A DNA stretch of 64,000 bases from Nocardioides turkmenicus (lineage in GTDB: Bacteria; Actinomycetota; Actinomycetes; Propionibacteriales; Nocardioidaceae), in assembly GCF_011045035.1 (NCBI RefSeq), contig NZ_JAALAA010000006.1, forward strand, positions 1 through 64,000. Reading direction: 5' to 3'. Under the pieces are notes generated by a model. That model ran no database searches, had not been told where the DNA came from, and saw only the letters and a list, made by a program, of their open reading frames with translations. Shown here one piece after another: positions 1-8,464 of this stretch (position 1 is its first letter; the number at the start of each line of letters is the position of its first letter). The translations under genes and the position numbers were made by a program.

Positions 1-40
1 GACCCACCCCGGGCACCCGCTGCCGCCGGCCCGTCCGGTC

Positions 41-1048
41 ATGGCCGGGCCCGGGCCGGTCCGCCCGGCCGCGCCTCGGCCACCGGCGGGCGGGCTCTAC
101 CGCCGCCTGGGCGTGGCCGCCGGGATCGGCGTACTCACGATCTCGCTCACCGGCTGCTCGATGCCCGCGTCCGTCGAGCTCGAGCAAGCCAGCAAGGTCT
201 CGCTGCGGAAGGACGCGGTGGCGGACCTGATGAAGGACTGGAACAAGCGCAACAACAAGGCGATCAAGGCCAACCAGCCCGGCAGGTGGGATGCCGAGGC
301 CTGGGCCCAGGCCGACAGCGGTCCGGTCCTGGCCAAGGACCAGCTCACGTCCACGGCCAACAAGAGCTTCGATGTCCGGGACCGCCCGCCCACCTGGGTG
401 GGGGTGCCGGGCCGGGTGTGGTCGGTGCAGCTCCACGAGTACCCGATGTGGGCCGTCGTGGAGGTCAACGTCAAGGGCGAGAAGAAGGCGAAGCTGACCC
501 GGCTGGCCGTCTACGAGCAGCAGGACGCCCTGTCGCCCTGGAAGGTACGCAGCAGCCTCGGGGTCAAGAAGAAGGCCGTCCCGCCCGAGGTCGAGGGTGC
601 GGCTCCGGCCTCCGCCGCGGTGACGAAGCGGGTCGAGGAGGTCGCCGCGAAGATCGACGCCTATCTCGAGAAGCCCAAGCGGATCGACGGTCTCAACGGG
701 TTCAAGAAGCTCGCCGCCCCCGGCGCCGAGATCGCTGCGTACGCCTCGGACATGGGTGTCGACCTGGTCAGGACGACCGCCGAGCCCTTCGACGCGACGA
801 GCACCCGGATCGTGCAGACGCCCGAGGGTGCGCTCGTGATGCTCGACTTCACGACCGACACCATCGTCGGTGGCCAGGATGGCGAGTGGGAGTGGAACCC
901 GCCCTACGACGAGTTCCGCAGCCGGGCTGGCAAGAACCTGTCGATCCGGTCGGCGGTGTCGGTCGCGGTGCTGGTGCCGACAGACGGCGACCCGTCGGTC
1001 CTCGGGGTCGAGTACGGCGAGATCATGGGCGCGAAGGTGAAGAACTGA
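41..1048 (+). CDS. predicted lipoprotein of unknown function
   Basis: I do not recognise this family. A basic N-terminus is followed by a hydrophobic stretch (about residues 25-37) ending in L-T-G-C, a lipobox that would place the lipid on Cys39. The mature part has about 295 residues, is rich in Lys, Trp and charged residues, and has no enzyme motif that I can see. The reading frame is open back to base 2, so the true start could lie before the window; the ATG at 41 already supplies a full signal peptide. It stands alone, with a putative new promoter for the next gene 58 bases downstream. It is probably a cell-surface protein. Confidence 0.7.
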   Translation: MAGPGPVRPAAPRPPAGGLYRRLGVAAGIGVLTISLTGCSMPASVELEQASKVSLRKDAVADLMKDWNKRNNKAIKANQPGRWDAEAWAQADSGPVLAKDQLTSTANKSFDVRDRPPTWVGVPGRVWSVQLHEYPMWAVVEVNVKGEKKAKLTRLAVYEQQDALSPWKVRSSLGVKKKAVPPEVEGAAPASAAVTKRVEEVAAKIDAYLEKPKRIDGLNGFKKLAAPGAEIAAYASDMGVDLVRTTAEPFDATSTRIVQTPEGALVMLDFTTDTIVGGQDGEWEWNPPYDEFRSRAGKNLSIRSAVSVAVLVPTDGDPSVLGVEYGEIMGAKVKN

Positions 1049-1105
1049 CTCCCAGGGTTCATCCCGTGCTCGCGTGAGCGGCGGGTGGGCTTTCCCCGGG
1101 AGGTC

Positions 1106-1111
1106 TAGCGT
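1106..1111 (+). promoter_or_regulatory. -10 element, leaderless promoter of the DMT transporter
   Basis: TAGCGT lies 6 bases before the ATG at 1118, so transcription would begin at or next to the start codon. No Shine-Dalgarno sequence fits between them. Confidence 0.5.
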
Positions 1112-1117
1112 CGCAGC

Positions 1118-2005
1118 ATGCATCATGCTGCGGCCGTCGGACTGGCCATCGGCGCATGCGTCCTGTTCTCGCTCTCGGCTGCGGTTCAGCAGCGCGCCAG
1201 CGCTCTCGCGCCCGGCCGCAGCGGCGGGATCTACGGGATCGAGCAGCTGATGCTGGCGCTGGTGCGCAACCCGCTGTGGGTCACCGGCGCGGTGATCAAC
1301 GCGGTCGGCTTCGGGGTGCAGGCGGTCGCGCTCCACCTCGGGTCGATCTCGGTGGTGCAGTCGGTGATGCCCACGCAGCTGCTCTTCGCGCTCGTCTTCG
1401 CCTCCATCGCCGCCCGCCACCTTCCGACGGCCGCCGACTGGGTCAGCGGGGCCGCGATCTGCGGGGGTGTGATCCTGCTGGTCACCGACGACCACCGCGG
1501 CGGCACCTACGCCGATGTCGGTCGCGTCGCGCTCTTCGCGGCGTGCGCGGCGGTCGTGATCTGCGTACTCCTGCTGGTGGCGCACCGCTTCCCGCCGCCG
1601 ATCGCGGCCGCCACCACCGCCGTCGCGGCCGGGTGCTCGTTCGCGACCACCTCGGTGCTGCTGAAGATCACCGCCGACCGGGCCGCTGCCGACGGCTTCC
1701 TCGGGTTGCTCACGCTGCCGGCGTTCTACGGCCTGCTGTGCACCTGCGGCCTCGGCATCGTGCTCACCCAGGCGGCGCTCGCCGCCGGTCCGCTGCCGTG
1801 GGCGATGGCGGCGATGACGATCACCAACCCCACCGTCTCGTACGTCGCAGCGGTCGTCGCCTTCGGTGCCTCTGCCCCCACGCCCTGGGTCGCGGTGTCC
1901 GCCGGAGCGCTGCTCGTCACCGGCATCGTCGGGCTCGCCCGGTCACGCTCGGTGGTCAGGTGGACGCCGGTCCAGCCGGAGCGGGCCGAGATCCGGGTGC
2001 CCTAG
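1118..2005 (+). CDS. DMT (EamA-like) family transporter
   Basis: This is a 295-residue integral membrane protein with about nine or ten hydrophobic helices covering almost its whole length, and no signal peptide beyond the first helix. Length, helix number and the two-half organisation fit drug/metabolite transporter (EamA/NIPA-like) proteins of the inner membrane. The substrate cannot be told from sequence. The start codon sits 6 bases behind a TAGCGT -10 element, which suggests a leaderless mRNA. The stop abuts, without a spacer, the stop of the convergent small gene on the other strand. Confidence 0.75.
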   Translation: MHHAAAVGLAIGACVLFSLSAAVQQRASALAPGRSGGIYGIEQLMLALVRNPLWVTGAVINAVGFGVQAVALHLGSISVVQSVMPTQLLFALVFASIAARHLPTAADWVSGAAICGGVILLVTDDHRGGTYADVGRVALFAACAAVVICVLLLVAHRFPPPIAAATTAVAAGCSFATTSVLLKITADRAAADGFLGLLTLPAFYGLLCTCGLGIVLTQAALAAGPLPWAMAAMTITNPTVSYVAAVVAFGASAPTPWVAVSAGALLVTGIVGLARSRSVVRWTPVQPERAEIRVP

Positions 2006-2236
2006 CTAGACCCGCTCCTGCATCGAGCGCGGCCAGGAGCGCCGCCTCGTCCGCGTGGTCGACCTGGGCCGGAGGTGCTCGGGCAGCGCGCTGATGTAGG
2101 GCGCGGCATGCCGGCACTCGCCACAGGTGACGTCTCGATAGTCGTAGGAGGTCAGTGGATCTTCTCCGTACGCGCGACACACCGGCCCGAAGGAGTCGGC
2201 GAAGTGCGTACGCTGCTGCGTGGTCAGCTCGCTCAT
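2006..2236 (-). CDS. small cysteine-containing hypothetical protein (76 aa)
   Basis: No family recognised. The 76-residue product has a polar N-terminal half with a Cys (about 20), a C-G-E-C pair (about 38-41), and a basic tail. The C-x2-C could bind a metal, but a second pair is lacking. A GAGG ribosome-binding sequence lies 7 bases before the ATG. I accept it as a gene because it fills the gap, has a ribosome-binding site, and has balanced composition in the first 55 residues. The Arg-rich end may reflect lost constraint. Confidence 0.5.
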   Translation of the reverse strand: MSELTTQQRTHFADSFGPVCRAYGEDPLTSYDYRDVTCGECRHAAPYISALPEHLRPRSTTRTRRRSWPRSMQERV

Positions 2237-2332
2237 GTGCGCCTCACGTGGTCATTGGCTGGGAAGGGTCACAGCAGGGTAACGACTTCTCAACAGCCAG
2301 TGTGCAGCGACACTCTGACGACCTCGCTCCGA

Positions 2333-3517
2333 TCACGCATAGCGTCGGGAGCGCCGCGCCGCCTGCCGCTGCCGCGACCGGGCGAGCAGATACGTCGGAG
2401 CGGTCTCCTGGGCGAGGCTCTCGTGGAGCTCCAGCATGTCCTCGATCGTGCGTGACCACGGGAACTGCTCGGCCCGCGCCCGTGCCGCGTGGCGGGTCGC
2501 GACGATGGGACGCTCGGCGACGTCGATGACCGCGTCGGCCAGCGCTGCCGGATGCGCCGCGGCCCAGGCCCCGCACCGGGGGTCGATGAGCTCACGCGCG
2601 CCGCCGCGGTCGGCGGTCACCACCGGCGTACCGCTGGCGAGGGCCTCCAGGACGGCGAGGCCGAAGGTCTCGCGGGGGCAGACGGAGAGCGCGACATCGG
2701 CCTCCGCCAGCGCTCGCGCGATCTGGTGGCGGTCGGAGACGTGCCCGTGGAAGACGACCGGCGCCTCGGCGGCGAGAGCCTCGATCTCGGCGCGGTGCGG
2801 CCCGTCGCCGTAGACGTCCATGCGTACGTCGAACCCGCGGCGGTGCAGCTCGACGGCGGTGGCGACGGCGAGGTCGGGCGACTTCTCCCGGGAAAGACGG
2901 CCGACGTGGACGAGCCGGAGGGTGTCGTCGCGGTGCCCGAGCGAGGGCTGGAAGAAGTCCAGGTCGACGCCGAGCGGGACCTGTGCGATCGGGCAGCCGA
3001 CGGTCGCCGCCAGCGGCTCGAACTCGTGCCGGGCGTAGTCGGAGGTCACCAGCACCTGGTCGAAGGAGCGCACCAGCATCCGGTTGAGCAGCGCGGTGGA
3101 GACCTTCGAGGTGGTGTCCATGCCGGTGTAGGTGGGCATGTACTCGTCGAGCCGCTCGTGCGAGAAGAGCACCGTGCCGATGCCCTGACGCCGGGCCCAG
3201 CGGGAGACCGGCAGCATCGTGAACTTGTCGCTGACCTCGAGGCTCGTCGGGCGGTAGCGGGTCAGCACGTCGGTCACCCGCCACGGCTCGATGATCAGCC
3301 GGTAGCCGCCGCCCACGCGCGGTGCTCTCAGCTGCACCACCTCGCCGAGGTCGGTCGAGGTGACCGCGTCGTACGGGCCGGGAACCACGAGGAGCCGGTC
3401 GTGGCCCGCCTCGCGATAACCGCGGGCGAGGGCCTCCAGAGCCGTCTTCATCCCGCCGGAGGTGGGACCGACGAAGTTCGCGAGCTGAGCGATGAGCACG
3501 GGCTCATCGTGTGGCAT
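2333..3517 (-). CDS. glycosyltransferase, GT-B fold, family 4 type
   Basis: This is a 394-residue cytoplasmic glycosyltransferase. The N-terminal Rossmann half (to about 190) carries a glycine-rich acceptor-side loop (VGPTSGGMK). The C-terminal half has the donor-site run HVGRLSREKSPD and, near residues 285-305, the E-x7-E motif in ETFGLAVLEALASGTPVV, typical of retaining GT4 enzymes using nucleotide sugars. I chose the ATG at 3517 over an upstream in-frame ATG (3556) because AAGGG lies 8 bases ahead of it and homologous sequence begins there. It is transcribed divergently from the pirin gene. Sugar and acceptor are unknown; mannosyl transfer to lipids or glycans is a guess from the family. 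Confidence 0.85.
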   Translation of the reverse strand: MPHDEPVLIAQLANFVGPTSGGMKTALEALARGYREAGHDRLLVVPGPYDAVTSTDLGEVVQLRAPRVGGGYRLIIEPWRVTDVLTRYRPTSLEVSDKFTMLPVSRWARRQGIGTVLFSHERLDEYMPTYTGMDTTSKVSTALLNRMLVRSFDQVLVTSDYARHEFEPLAATVGCPIAQVPLGVDLDFFQPSLGHRDDTLRLVHVGRLSREKSPDLAVATAVELHRRGFDVRMDVYGDGPHRAEIEALAAEAPVVFHGHVSDRHQIARALAEADVALSVCPRETFGLAVLEALASGTPVVTADRGGARELIDPRCGAWAAAHPAALADAVIDVAERPIVATRHAARARAEQFPWSRTIEDMLELHESLAQETAPTYLLARSRQRQAARRSRRYA

Positions 3518-3596
3518 CGAGGTAGCCCTTCGGCGACCTCGATGTGACGTCGGCATGGCGAGGCGGCGTATTGGTTCAGGGGAGACCGGTCCGGAG

Positions 3597-3602
3597 TAGC
3601 GT
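3597..3602 (+). promoter_or_regulatory. -10 element, leaderless promoter of the pirin gene
   Basis: TAGCGT lies 6 bases before the ATG at 3609. It repeats the arrangement seen before the gene at 1118. Confidence 0.5.
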
Positions 3603-3608
3603 TGAGGC

Positions 3609-4640
3609 ATGACCAACCTGGACGCGCACCCCACCCCTGTCGAGTGTGTCGGCGGGACCGGCGACGAAGGCGTCGAGATCCAGATCATCACTCCCCGTGA
3701 CGTGCCCCTCGGTGGTCCGCGGGCGATGAACGTACGCCGCACGCTGCCCGCTCGCTCGCGCTCGCTGATCGGTGCGTGGTGCTTCCTGGACCACTACGGC
3801 CCCGACGACGTCGTCGTCTCCGGCGGGATGGAGGTGCCGCCCCACCCGCACACCGGGCTGGCGACGGTGTCCTGGCTGTTCACAGGGGAGATCGAGCACC
3901 GCGACTCGGTCGGCACGGTGGCGATGGTGCGGCCGGGCGAGGTCAACCTGATGACCTCCGGACGCGGCATCTCCCACTCGGAGAACTCGACGCCCGAGAC
4001 CACCGTCCTGCACGGGGCGCAGCTGTGGGTCGCGCTGCCGGACGAGTTCCGCGATGTCGAGCCGGCCTTCGAGAACCACCGGCCGACGCCGATCGAGCGC
4101 GACGGCGCGACGGTCCGGGTCTTCCTGGGGTCGCTCCTCGGCACCACCTCGCCGGTGCGGACCTACTCCGAGATCCTCGGCGCCGAGATCCTGCTCGAGC
4201 CCGGCACCCGGCTCGAGATCCCGGTCGACTCCCGCTTCGAGCACGGTGTGCTCGTGGACACCGGTGAGGTGTCGATGACCGGCACCGGCCCGTCCGGACC
4301 GGCCTCGGCCACCGTGCCGAAGGACTCGCTGGCGTACGCGCCTCCGGGCGCCACCACGTTGGTCCTGCAAGCCGGCGAGGCCTGGACCCGGCTGCTCCTG
4401 CTCGGCGGTCCGCCGTTCGGTGAGTCGATCATCATGTGGTGGAACTTCGTCGGGCGCACCCACGACGAGGTCGTCGGCTACCGCCAGGAGTGGCAGGACC
4501 AGGTCACCCGCGGTGGCGGCGAGGTGGTCGAGGACTCCCAGGACCTCGCCGAGGGGCGTTTCGGGCTGGTCGAGGGGAACCACCAGAGGCCGATCCCGGC
4601 GCCTCCGCTGCCCAACGCGCGCCTGCGCTCGCGGTCCTAG
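3609..4640 (+). CDS. pirin family protein (bicupin)
   Basis: This 343-residue protein belongs to the pirin family, cupin-fold iron proteins, some of which act as quercetinases or as regulators of central metabolism. The N-terminal cupin shows the metal-site pattern PPHPHTG (about residues 76-82), followed by EIEHRDSVG and the strongly conserved RGISHSE segment near 120. The C-terminal half contains the second cupin with a proline/glycine-rich turn. It is somewhat longer than typical pirins (about 290-320). Its TAG stop codon lies inside the left inverted repeat of a 166-bp MITE-like element, so the present C-terminus may have been set by that insertion. Confidence 0.87.
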   Translation: MTNLDAHPTPVECVGGTGDEGVEIQIITPRDVPLGGPRAMNVRRTLPARSRSLIGAWCFLDHYGPDDVVVSGGMEVPPHPHTGLATVSWLFTGEIEHRDSVGTVAMVRPGEVNLMTSGRGISHSENSTPETTVLHGAQLWVALPDEFRDVEPAFENHRPTPIERDGATVRVFLGSLLGTTSPVRTYSEILGAEILLEPGTRLEIPVDSRFEHGVLVDTGEVSMTGTGPSGPASATVPKDSLAYAPPGATTLVLQAGEAWTRLLLLGGPPFGESIIMWWNFVGRTHDEVVGYRQEWQDQVTRGGGEVVEDSQDLAEGRFGLVEGNHQRPIPAPPLPNARLRSRS

Positions 4641-4802
4641 GGCATGTCTGGCAAATCCACGCCCGCTACGCGACGTTTCGCATCCGATCTGGCTGCGTTG
4701 CCGCCGCTCGACAGCCTCCAGGATGCCTTCGCAGCGGACGCCTTGCCAGATCGGCCCGAAACGCCGCTCGCGGCCGCCGTGTCTTTACCAGACATGCCCT
4801 AG
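4637..4802. mobile_element. MITE-like element with 19-bp terminal inverted repeats
   Basis: The 166-bp segment starts with CTAGGGCATGTCTGGCAAA (4637-4655) and ends with its inverse (4784-4802) with one mismatch in 19. A second nested inverted pair lies inside (4674-4693 against 4745-4763, sharing CCGATCTGGC). CTAG stands at both ends and could be a 4-bp target duplication or part of the repeat. There is no coding capacity. Size, termini and nested dyads fit a miniature inverted-repeat element mobilised in trans. The class of the parent transposase is unknown. Confidence 0.55.
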
Positions 4803-4835
4803 CCGGCGGCCTTAGGTGGGGTCAGCGCTCGTGCT

Positions 4836-4841
4836 TAGACT
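4836..4841 (+). promoter_or_regulatory. -10 element, leaderless promoter of the ROK-LrgAB operon
   Basis: TAGACT lies 6 bases before the GTG at 4848. A weak TTAGGT (4812-4817) could serve as -35. The promoter sits immediately beyond the right end of the MITE-like element. Confidence 0.5.
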
Positions 4842-4847
4842 GCAGTC

Positions 4848-5786
4848 GTGAGTGACGAAACCTCAGACCCAGGGGTCGTGCTGGCCGTGGCGGTGGGCCG
4901 CAGCCGTAGTCAGGCGGCGGTCTTCGACCTCGCCGGGCGCGAGCTGGCTGGCGACACCCGCGACCACGAGGTCGGCATCTCCGCCGAGGCGCTGATGCCC
5001 GAGGTCGTCGAGCGGATGACCAAGATGGTGGCCTCGATCGACCTGCCGGTGCTGGCGATCGGGATGAGCCTCCCCGGCGTGGTCAACCCCGACCTCGGGA
5101 TGAGCATCGACACCCCGGCGATGGGCGGCTGGGACGGCGTCCAGCTGGCGCCCTACTTCACCTCGTTGACCGACGCCCCGCTGATCCTCGCCCACGACGC
5201 CCACGCGCTGGCGCGCTCGGAGCTCTTCAACTCCGACCATCCCGTACGCAACGCCCTGGTGATCAAGGCCTCGACCGGTCTCGGCATGGGCATCATCACC
5301 GACGGCAAGGTGGTCACAGGTGCCCTCGGGGCGGCCGGCGAGATCGGTCACACCCGCATCGACGCCGCCGGTGACCGGCCCTGCCGCTGCGGCTCGACCG
5401 GCTGCCTGGAGACGGTCGCGTCCGGCTGGGCGCTCGCCCAGCGGCTGACCGACTCCGGCGTCCCCGCCGGCCACGTACGCGACCTGGTGGCCGCTGCGCT
5501 CGCCGGCGACGCGGTGGCGCGCGGGCTGCTGCGCGAGGGCGGACGACAGCTCGGCGAGGTCGTGGCCACCGCCGTCAACCTGCTCAACCCGGAGGTCGTC
5601 GTCATCGGCGGCGACATGGCCGGGGCCTTCGACCTCTACACCGCCGGCGTGCGCGAGAGCGTCTACGCCCGCGCCAACCCGATCGCCACCCGCGAGCTCA
5701 CCTTCATGGCCCAGCTGCACGGCGACTCCTCGGGTCTGGTGGGCTGCGCCGCGATGGCGATCGAGTCCATCACCGACGCGTCGTGA
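4848..5786 (+). CDS. ROK family protein without DNA-binding domain
   Basis: This 312-residue protein has the ROK sugar-kinase/repressor fold. The zinc-site signature GEIGHTRI...CRCGSTGCLE lies at about 165-188, and an Asp equivalent to the catalytic base is present in AHDAHA. The N-terminal phosphate loop, normally D-x-G-G-T, reads AVAVGRSRSQ here and lacks both the Asp and the Gly-Gly-Thr, which argues against ordinary sugar kinase activity. Unlike ROK repressors it has no N-terminal helix-turn-helix. It may be a sugar-sensing relic or partner protein. Its stop overlaps the LrgA start by 4 bases (GTGA), so the three genes form one operon. Confidence 0.8.
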   Translation: MSDETSDPGVVLAVAVGRSRSQAAVFDLAGRELAGDTRDHEVGISAEALMPEVVERMTKMVASIDLPVLAIGMSLPGVVNPDLGMSIDTPAMGGWDGVQLAPYFTSLTDAPLILAHDAHALARSELFNSDHPVRNALVIKASTGLGMGIITDGKVVTGALGAAGEIGHTRIDAAGDRPCRCGSTGCLETVASGWALAQRLTDSGVPAGHVRDLVAAALAGDAVARGLLREGGRQLGEVVATAVNLLNPEVVVIGGDMAGAFDLYTAGVRESVYARANPIATRELTFMAQLHGDSSGLVGCAAMAIESITDAS

Positions 5787-6172
5787 TCGTCGGCCTGCTC
5801 TGGCTGCTCGGGTGCCAGCTGGCCGGAACCGCGATCGTCGAGCTGACCGGGATCCCGTTGCCGGGCCCGGTGGTCGGGATGCTGCTGCTCTTCGTCGTCC
5901 TGGTGCTGCGCCGCAGTGACGGCGAGGACGACCCGGTCATCCAGGTCGGCGACTACTTCCTCTCCCACCTGCAGCTGTTCTTCATCCCGGCCGGCGTCGG
6001 CGTGATCGTCTACCTCGCGGTCATCCGTGACTCGGCAGTGCCGATCGTCGTCGCGCTGCTCGGCTCCTGGCTCCTCGGGCTGGCCACCGTGGGCTGGGTG
6101 CTCACCCTGTTCCTCCGCCGCGTCCCGTCGGCCGTCGGCACGGATGGTGCTCCGGGGGAGGAGATCGAGTGA
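5783..6172 (+). CDS. LrgA/CidA family membrane protein
   Basis: A 129-residue protein with four hydrophobic helices and a short acidic tail, matching LrgA/CidA proteins in size and in the early motif GIPLPGPVVGMLLL. Known relatives are holin-like proteins. LrgA with LrgB is also linked to transport of small organic acids such as glycolate or pyruvate. It starts with GTG inside the last codons of the ROK gene and overlaps LrgB by 4 bases, so the two subunits are almost certainly co-translated. The combination with a ROK protein suggests control by sugar or carbon status, which is inference. Confidence 0.85.
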   Translation: MIVGLLWLLGCQLAGTAIVELTGIPLPGPVVGMLLLFVVLVLRRSDGEDDPVIQVGDYFLSHLQLFFIPAGVGVIVYLAVIRDSAVPIVVALLGSWLLGLATVGWVLTLFLRRVPSAVGTDGAPGEEIE

Positions 6173-6846
6173 GCGTCATCCTGTGGCTGTTCGTGACGGT
6201 GGCGGCGTACGAGCTCGGGCGGTGGCTGCGGGCGCGGACCCGTTCCCCGCTCGCCCAGCCGGTGGCGGTGGCGATCGTGATCGTCGGCGCGCTGCTGACG
6301 GCCACCGGCACGACGTATGACGACTATGCCGATGCCACCACGCTGATCAGCTTCCTGCTCGGCCCGGCGACGGTGGCGCTGGCGATCCCGCTCTACCACC
6401 AGGTCGCCCGGCTGAGAGGGATGGTGGTGCCCGTCCTGGTCGCGCTGACCGCGGGCGCGACGGTGTCGATCGTCAGCGGCATCCTGCTGGTGCGCTGGCT
6501 CGGCGGCAGCGACGTGCTGGAGCGGACGATGGCCCCGAAGGCCGTGACGACGCCGGTGACGATCGAGCTGACCGAGCGTCTGGGTGGCTATCCGGAGCTG
6601 TCGGCGGCCTTCGCGATCGTGATCGGGATCGTCGCCGCGATGGTCGGCCCGCGGGTGCTGACCCTGCTCCGGATCCGGGACCCGCGGGCCCGCGGGGTGG
6701 CCGTGGGCGCGGTCTCCCACGGGATCGGCACCGCCCGGATGCTGGAGGAGAGCCGGGTCGAGGGCGCCTTCTCCGGGCTGGCGATGGGGCTCACCGCGGC
6801 GGTGACGTGTCTCATGGTTCCGCTGGTGGCGTACTTCCTCCTCTGA
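6169..6846 (+). CDS. LrgB/CidB family membrane protein
   Basis: This is the second half of the LrgAB pair: 225 residues with six to seven hydrophobic helices. The family's best-conserved segment is present near the C-terminus (GVAVGAVSHGIGTARMLEES, about 180-199), and so is TPVTIELTERLGG around 123-135. In plants the fused LrgA-LrgB homologue is the plastid glycolate/glycerate transporter; in bacteria LrgAB has been tied to pyruvate uptake and cell lysis. It starts with GTG overlapping lrgA by 4 bases and ends the operon 28 bases before the amidase gene. Confidence 0.87.
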   Translation: MSVILWLFVTVAAYELGRWLRARTRSPLAQPVAVAIVIVGALLTATGTTYDDYADATTLISFLLGPATVALAIPLYHQVARLRGMVVPVLVALTAGATVSIVSGILLVRWLGGSDVLERTMAPKAVTTPVTIELTERLGGYPELSAAFAIVIGIVAAMVGPRVLTLLRIRDPRARGVAVGAVSHGIGTARMLEESRVEGAFSGLAMGLTAAVTCLMVPLVAYFLL

Positions 6847-6861
6847 CCCCGACCCACGCCC

Positions 6862-6867
6862 TAACGT
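6862..6867 (+). promoter_or_regulatory. -10 element, leaderless promoter of the amidase gene
   Basis: TAACGT lies 7 bases before the ATG at 6875. Confidence 0.5.
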
Positions 6868-6874
6868 TGGTCTC

Positions 6875-8305
6875 ATGGCTCGCGTGCACGCCTTCACCGA
6901 CGACGTACTCGGCACTCTCGACGCGGTCGGGGTCGCCGAGGGCCTTCGGCGCGGGGACTTCAGCACGCTGGAGGTCGTCGAGGCGGCCATCGCCCGGATC
7001 GAGGCGGTCGACCCCGCGCTCGGCGCGATGGCCTACCGCACCTTCGACCGGGCGCGGGTCCAGGCGCGCGCTCCCCGCGCCGGCTTCTTCGCCGGCGTGC
7101 CGACCCTGATCAAGGACAACACCGACGTCGCCGGGGTGCCCACCAGGAACGGCACGGATTCGTACGTCACGCCGCCGGCCTCCCGCAACGGCGAGATGAC
7201 CAAGCTGCTCTTCAAGCTCGGCCTGCTGTCGCTGGGCAAGACCCAGCTCTCCGAGTTCGGCTTCTCCGGCACCGCCGAGCACGCGCGGCTGGGTGCGGTG
7301 CGCAACCCGTGGGACGCCGGCCGGGTGGCAGGTGCCTCGTCGGCGGGGTCGGGGGCGCTGGTGGCGGCTGGTGCGGTGCCGATGGCTCACGGCAACGACG
7401 GTGGCGGCTCGATCCGGATCCCCGCCGGCACCTGCGGTCTGGTCGGGCTCAAGCCGACGCGTGACCGGCTGCCGCAGGACCCGCTCTACGGGCTGCTGCC
7501 GCTCAAGATCGTCACCGACGGCGTGCTGACCCGGAGCGTGCGCGACACGGCCGCGTTCTTCCGGGAGGCGGAGAAGGCCCATCACACCTCGCTGCCGCTG
7601 ATCGGCGATGTCACCGGGCCGGGGACGAATCGGCTCCGCTGCGCCGTCTTCACCGGAGCGCTGGGCCGCGAGGCCAGCCCGGAGGTCGCCGAGCTGACGC
7701 TCAAGACCGCAGCCGTGCTGGAGGAGCTCGGGCACACCGTCGAGACCGTGGCGCCGCCGGTGCCCGAGACCTTCGCCGACGACTTCGTCCTCTACTGGGG
7801 CACGCTCGCCGTCGCCCTGGTCAACGCCGGCCCGCTCCGCGGCAAGACCTGGGACCGCCAGCGGCTCGACAACCTCACCGTCGGCCTGGCACAGCACACG
7901 ATGAAGAACGCCAAGCACGTCCCCGCCGCCATCGTCCGGCTGCGCAAGGCACAGGCGATCGCGGAGGGGTTCCATGCTGCGTACGACATCGTGCTGACGC
8001 CGACCGTCGCCCACGAGACGCCTGAGATCGGCAGGCTGGCGCCGAGCCAGGCCTACGAGCTGGTGATGAAGCGGCTGATGGACTGGGTCGCGTTCACGCC
8101 GTGGCAGAACGTCACCGGCGGGCCGGCGGTATCGCTGCCGGTGCAGCAGACCCTCGCGGGACTGCCCCAGGGGATGATGTTCGGCGCCGCCCCGGGGCGC
8201 GAGCGAATGCTGCTCGAACTGTCCTACGAGCTCGAGGAAGCGATGGGTTTCGCGCACATCTGGGAGCCTGGTCGAAGCGCCGAGGACCCTGCTGACCTGG
8301 GATGA
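6875..8305 (+). CDS. amidase (amidase signature family)
   Basis: This 476-residue hydrolase carries the amidase-signature catalytic triad: Lys80 in TLIKDN, cis-Ser155 in GASSAGSG, and nucleophile Ser179 in DGGGSIRIPA. The 24-residue spacing between the two serines is the family norm. The glycine-rich segment leads into CGLVGLKPTRDRLP, also characteristic. Members cleave amides such as short aliphatic amides, aryl amides or 6-aminohexanoate dimers; the substrate cannot be read from the sequence. No signal peptide, so cytoplasmic. It appears to be a single-gene unit with its own leaderless-type promoter and precedes the tRNA cluster. Confidence 0.88.
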   Translation: MARVHAFTDDVLGTLDAVGVAEGLRRGDFSTLEVVEAAIARIEAVDPALGAMAYRTFDRARVQARAPRAGFFAGVPTLIKDNTDVAGVPTRNGTDSYVTPPASRNGEMTKLLFKLGLLSLGKTQLSEFGFSGTAEHARLGAVRNPWDAGRVAGASSAGSGALVAAGAVPMAHGNDGGGSIRIPAGTCGLVGLKPTRDRLPQDPLYGLLPLKIVTDGVLTRSVRDTAAFFREAEKAHHTSLPLIGDVTGPGTNRLRCAVFTGALGREASPEVAELTLKTAAVLEELGHTVETVAPPVPETFADDFVLYWGTLAVALVNAGPLRGKTWDRQRLDNLTVGLAQHTMKNAKHVPAAIVRLRKAQAIAEGFHAAYDIVLTPTVAHETPEIGRLAPSQAYELVMKRLMDWVAFTPWQNVTGGPAVSLPVQQTLAGLPQGMMFGAAPGRERMLLELSYELEEAMGFAHIWEPGRSAEDPADLG

Positions 8306-8336
8306 TGTGACCGTTGCTCGGAGGGGTCGTGCCGAT

Positions 8337-8365
8337 TTGTTGAGCATCGCGCCGTGCCGTAATGT
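8337..8365 (+). promoter_or_regulatory. promoter of the tRNA-Thr/tRNA-Met/rpmG unit
   Basis: TTGTTG (8337-8342) and TAATGT (8360-8365) are separated by 17 bases. Predicted initiation near 8372 is about 7 bases before the tRNA-Thr 5' end. Confidence 0.55.
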
Positions 8366-8378
8366 TCTCTCTCGCAAC

Positions 8379-8451
8379 GCCCCTTTAGCTCAGTCGGCAG
8401 AGCGTCTCCATGGTAAGGAGAAGGTCTACGGTTCGATTCCGTAAAGGGGCT
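8379..8451 (+). tRNA. thrT: tRNA-Thr (GGT)
   Basis: The 73-base cloverleaf has acceptor arm GCCCCTT paired with AAGGGGC, a normal D arm, and anticodon stem TCTCC/GGAGA with loop ATGGTAA giving anticodon GGT (Thr). The T arm contains GGTTCGATTCC. The CCA end is not encoded. The same tRNA pair precedes rpmG in mycobacteria. Confidence 0.95.
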
Positions 8452-8464
8452 CTGGAGTTCGGGA

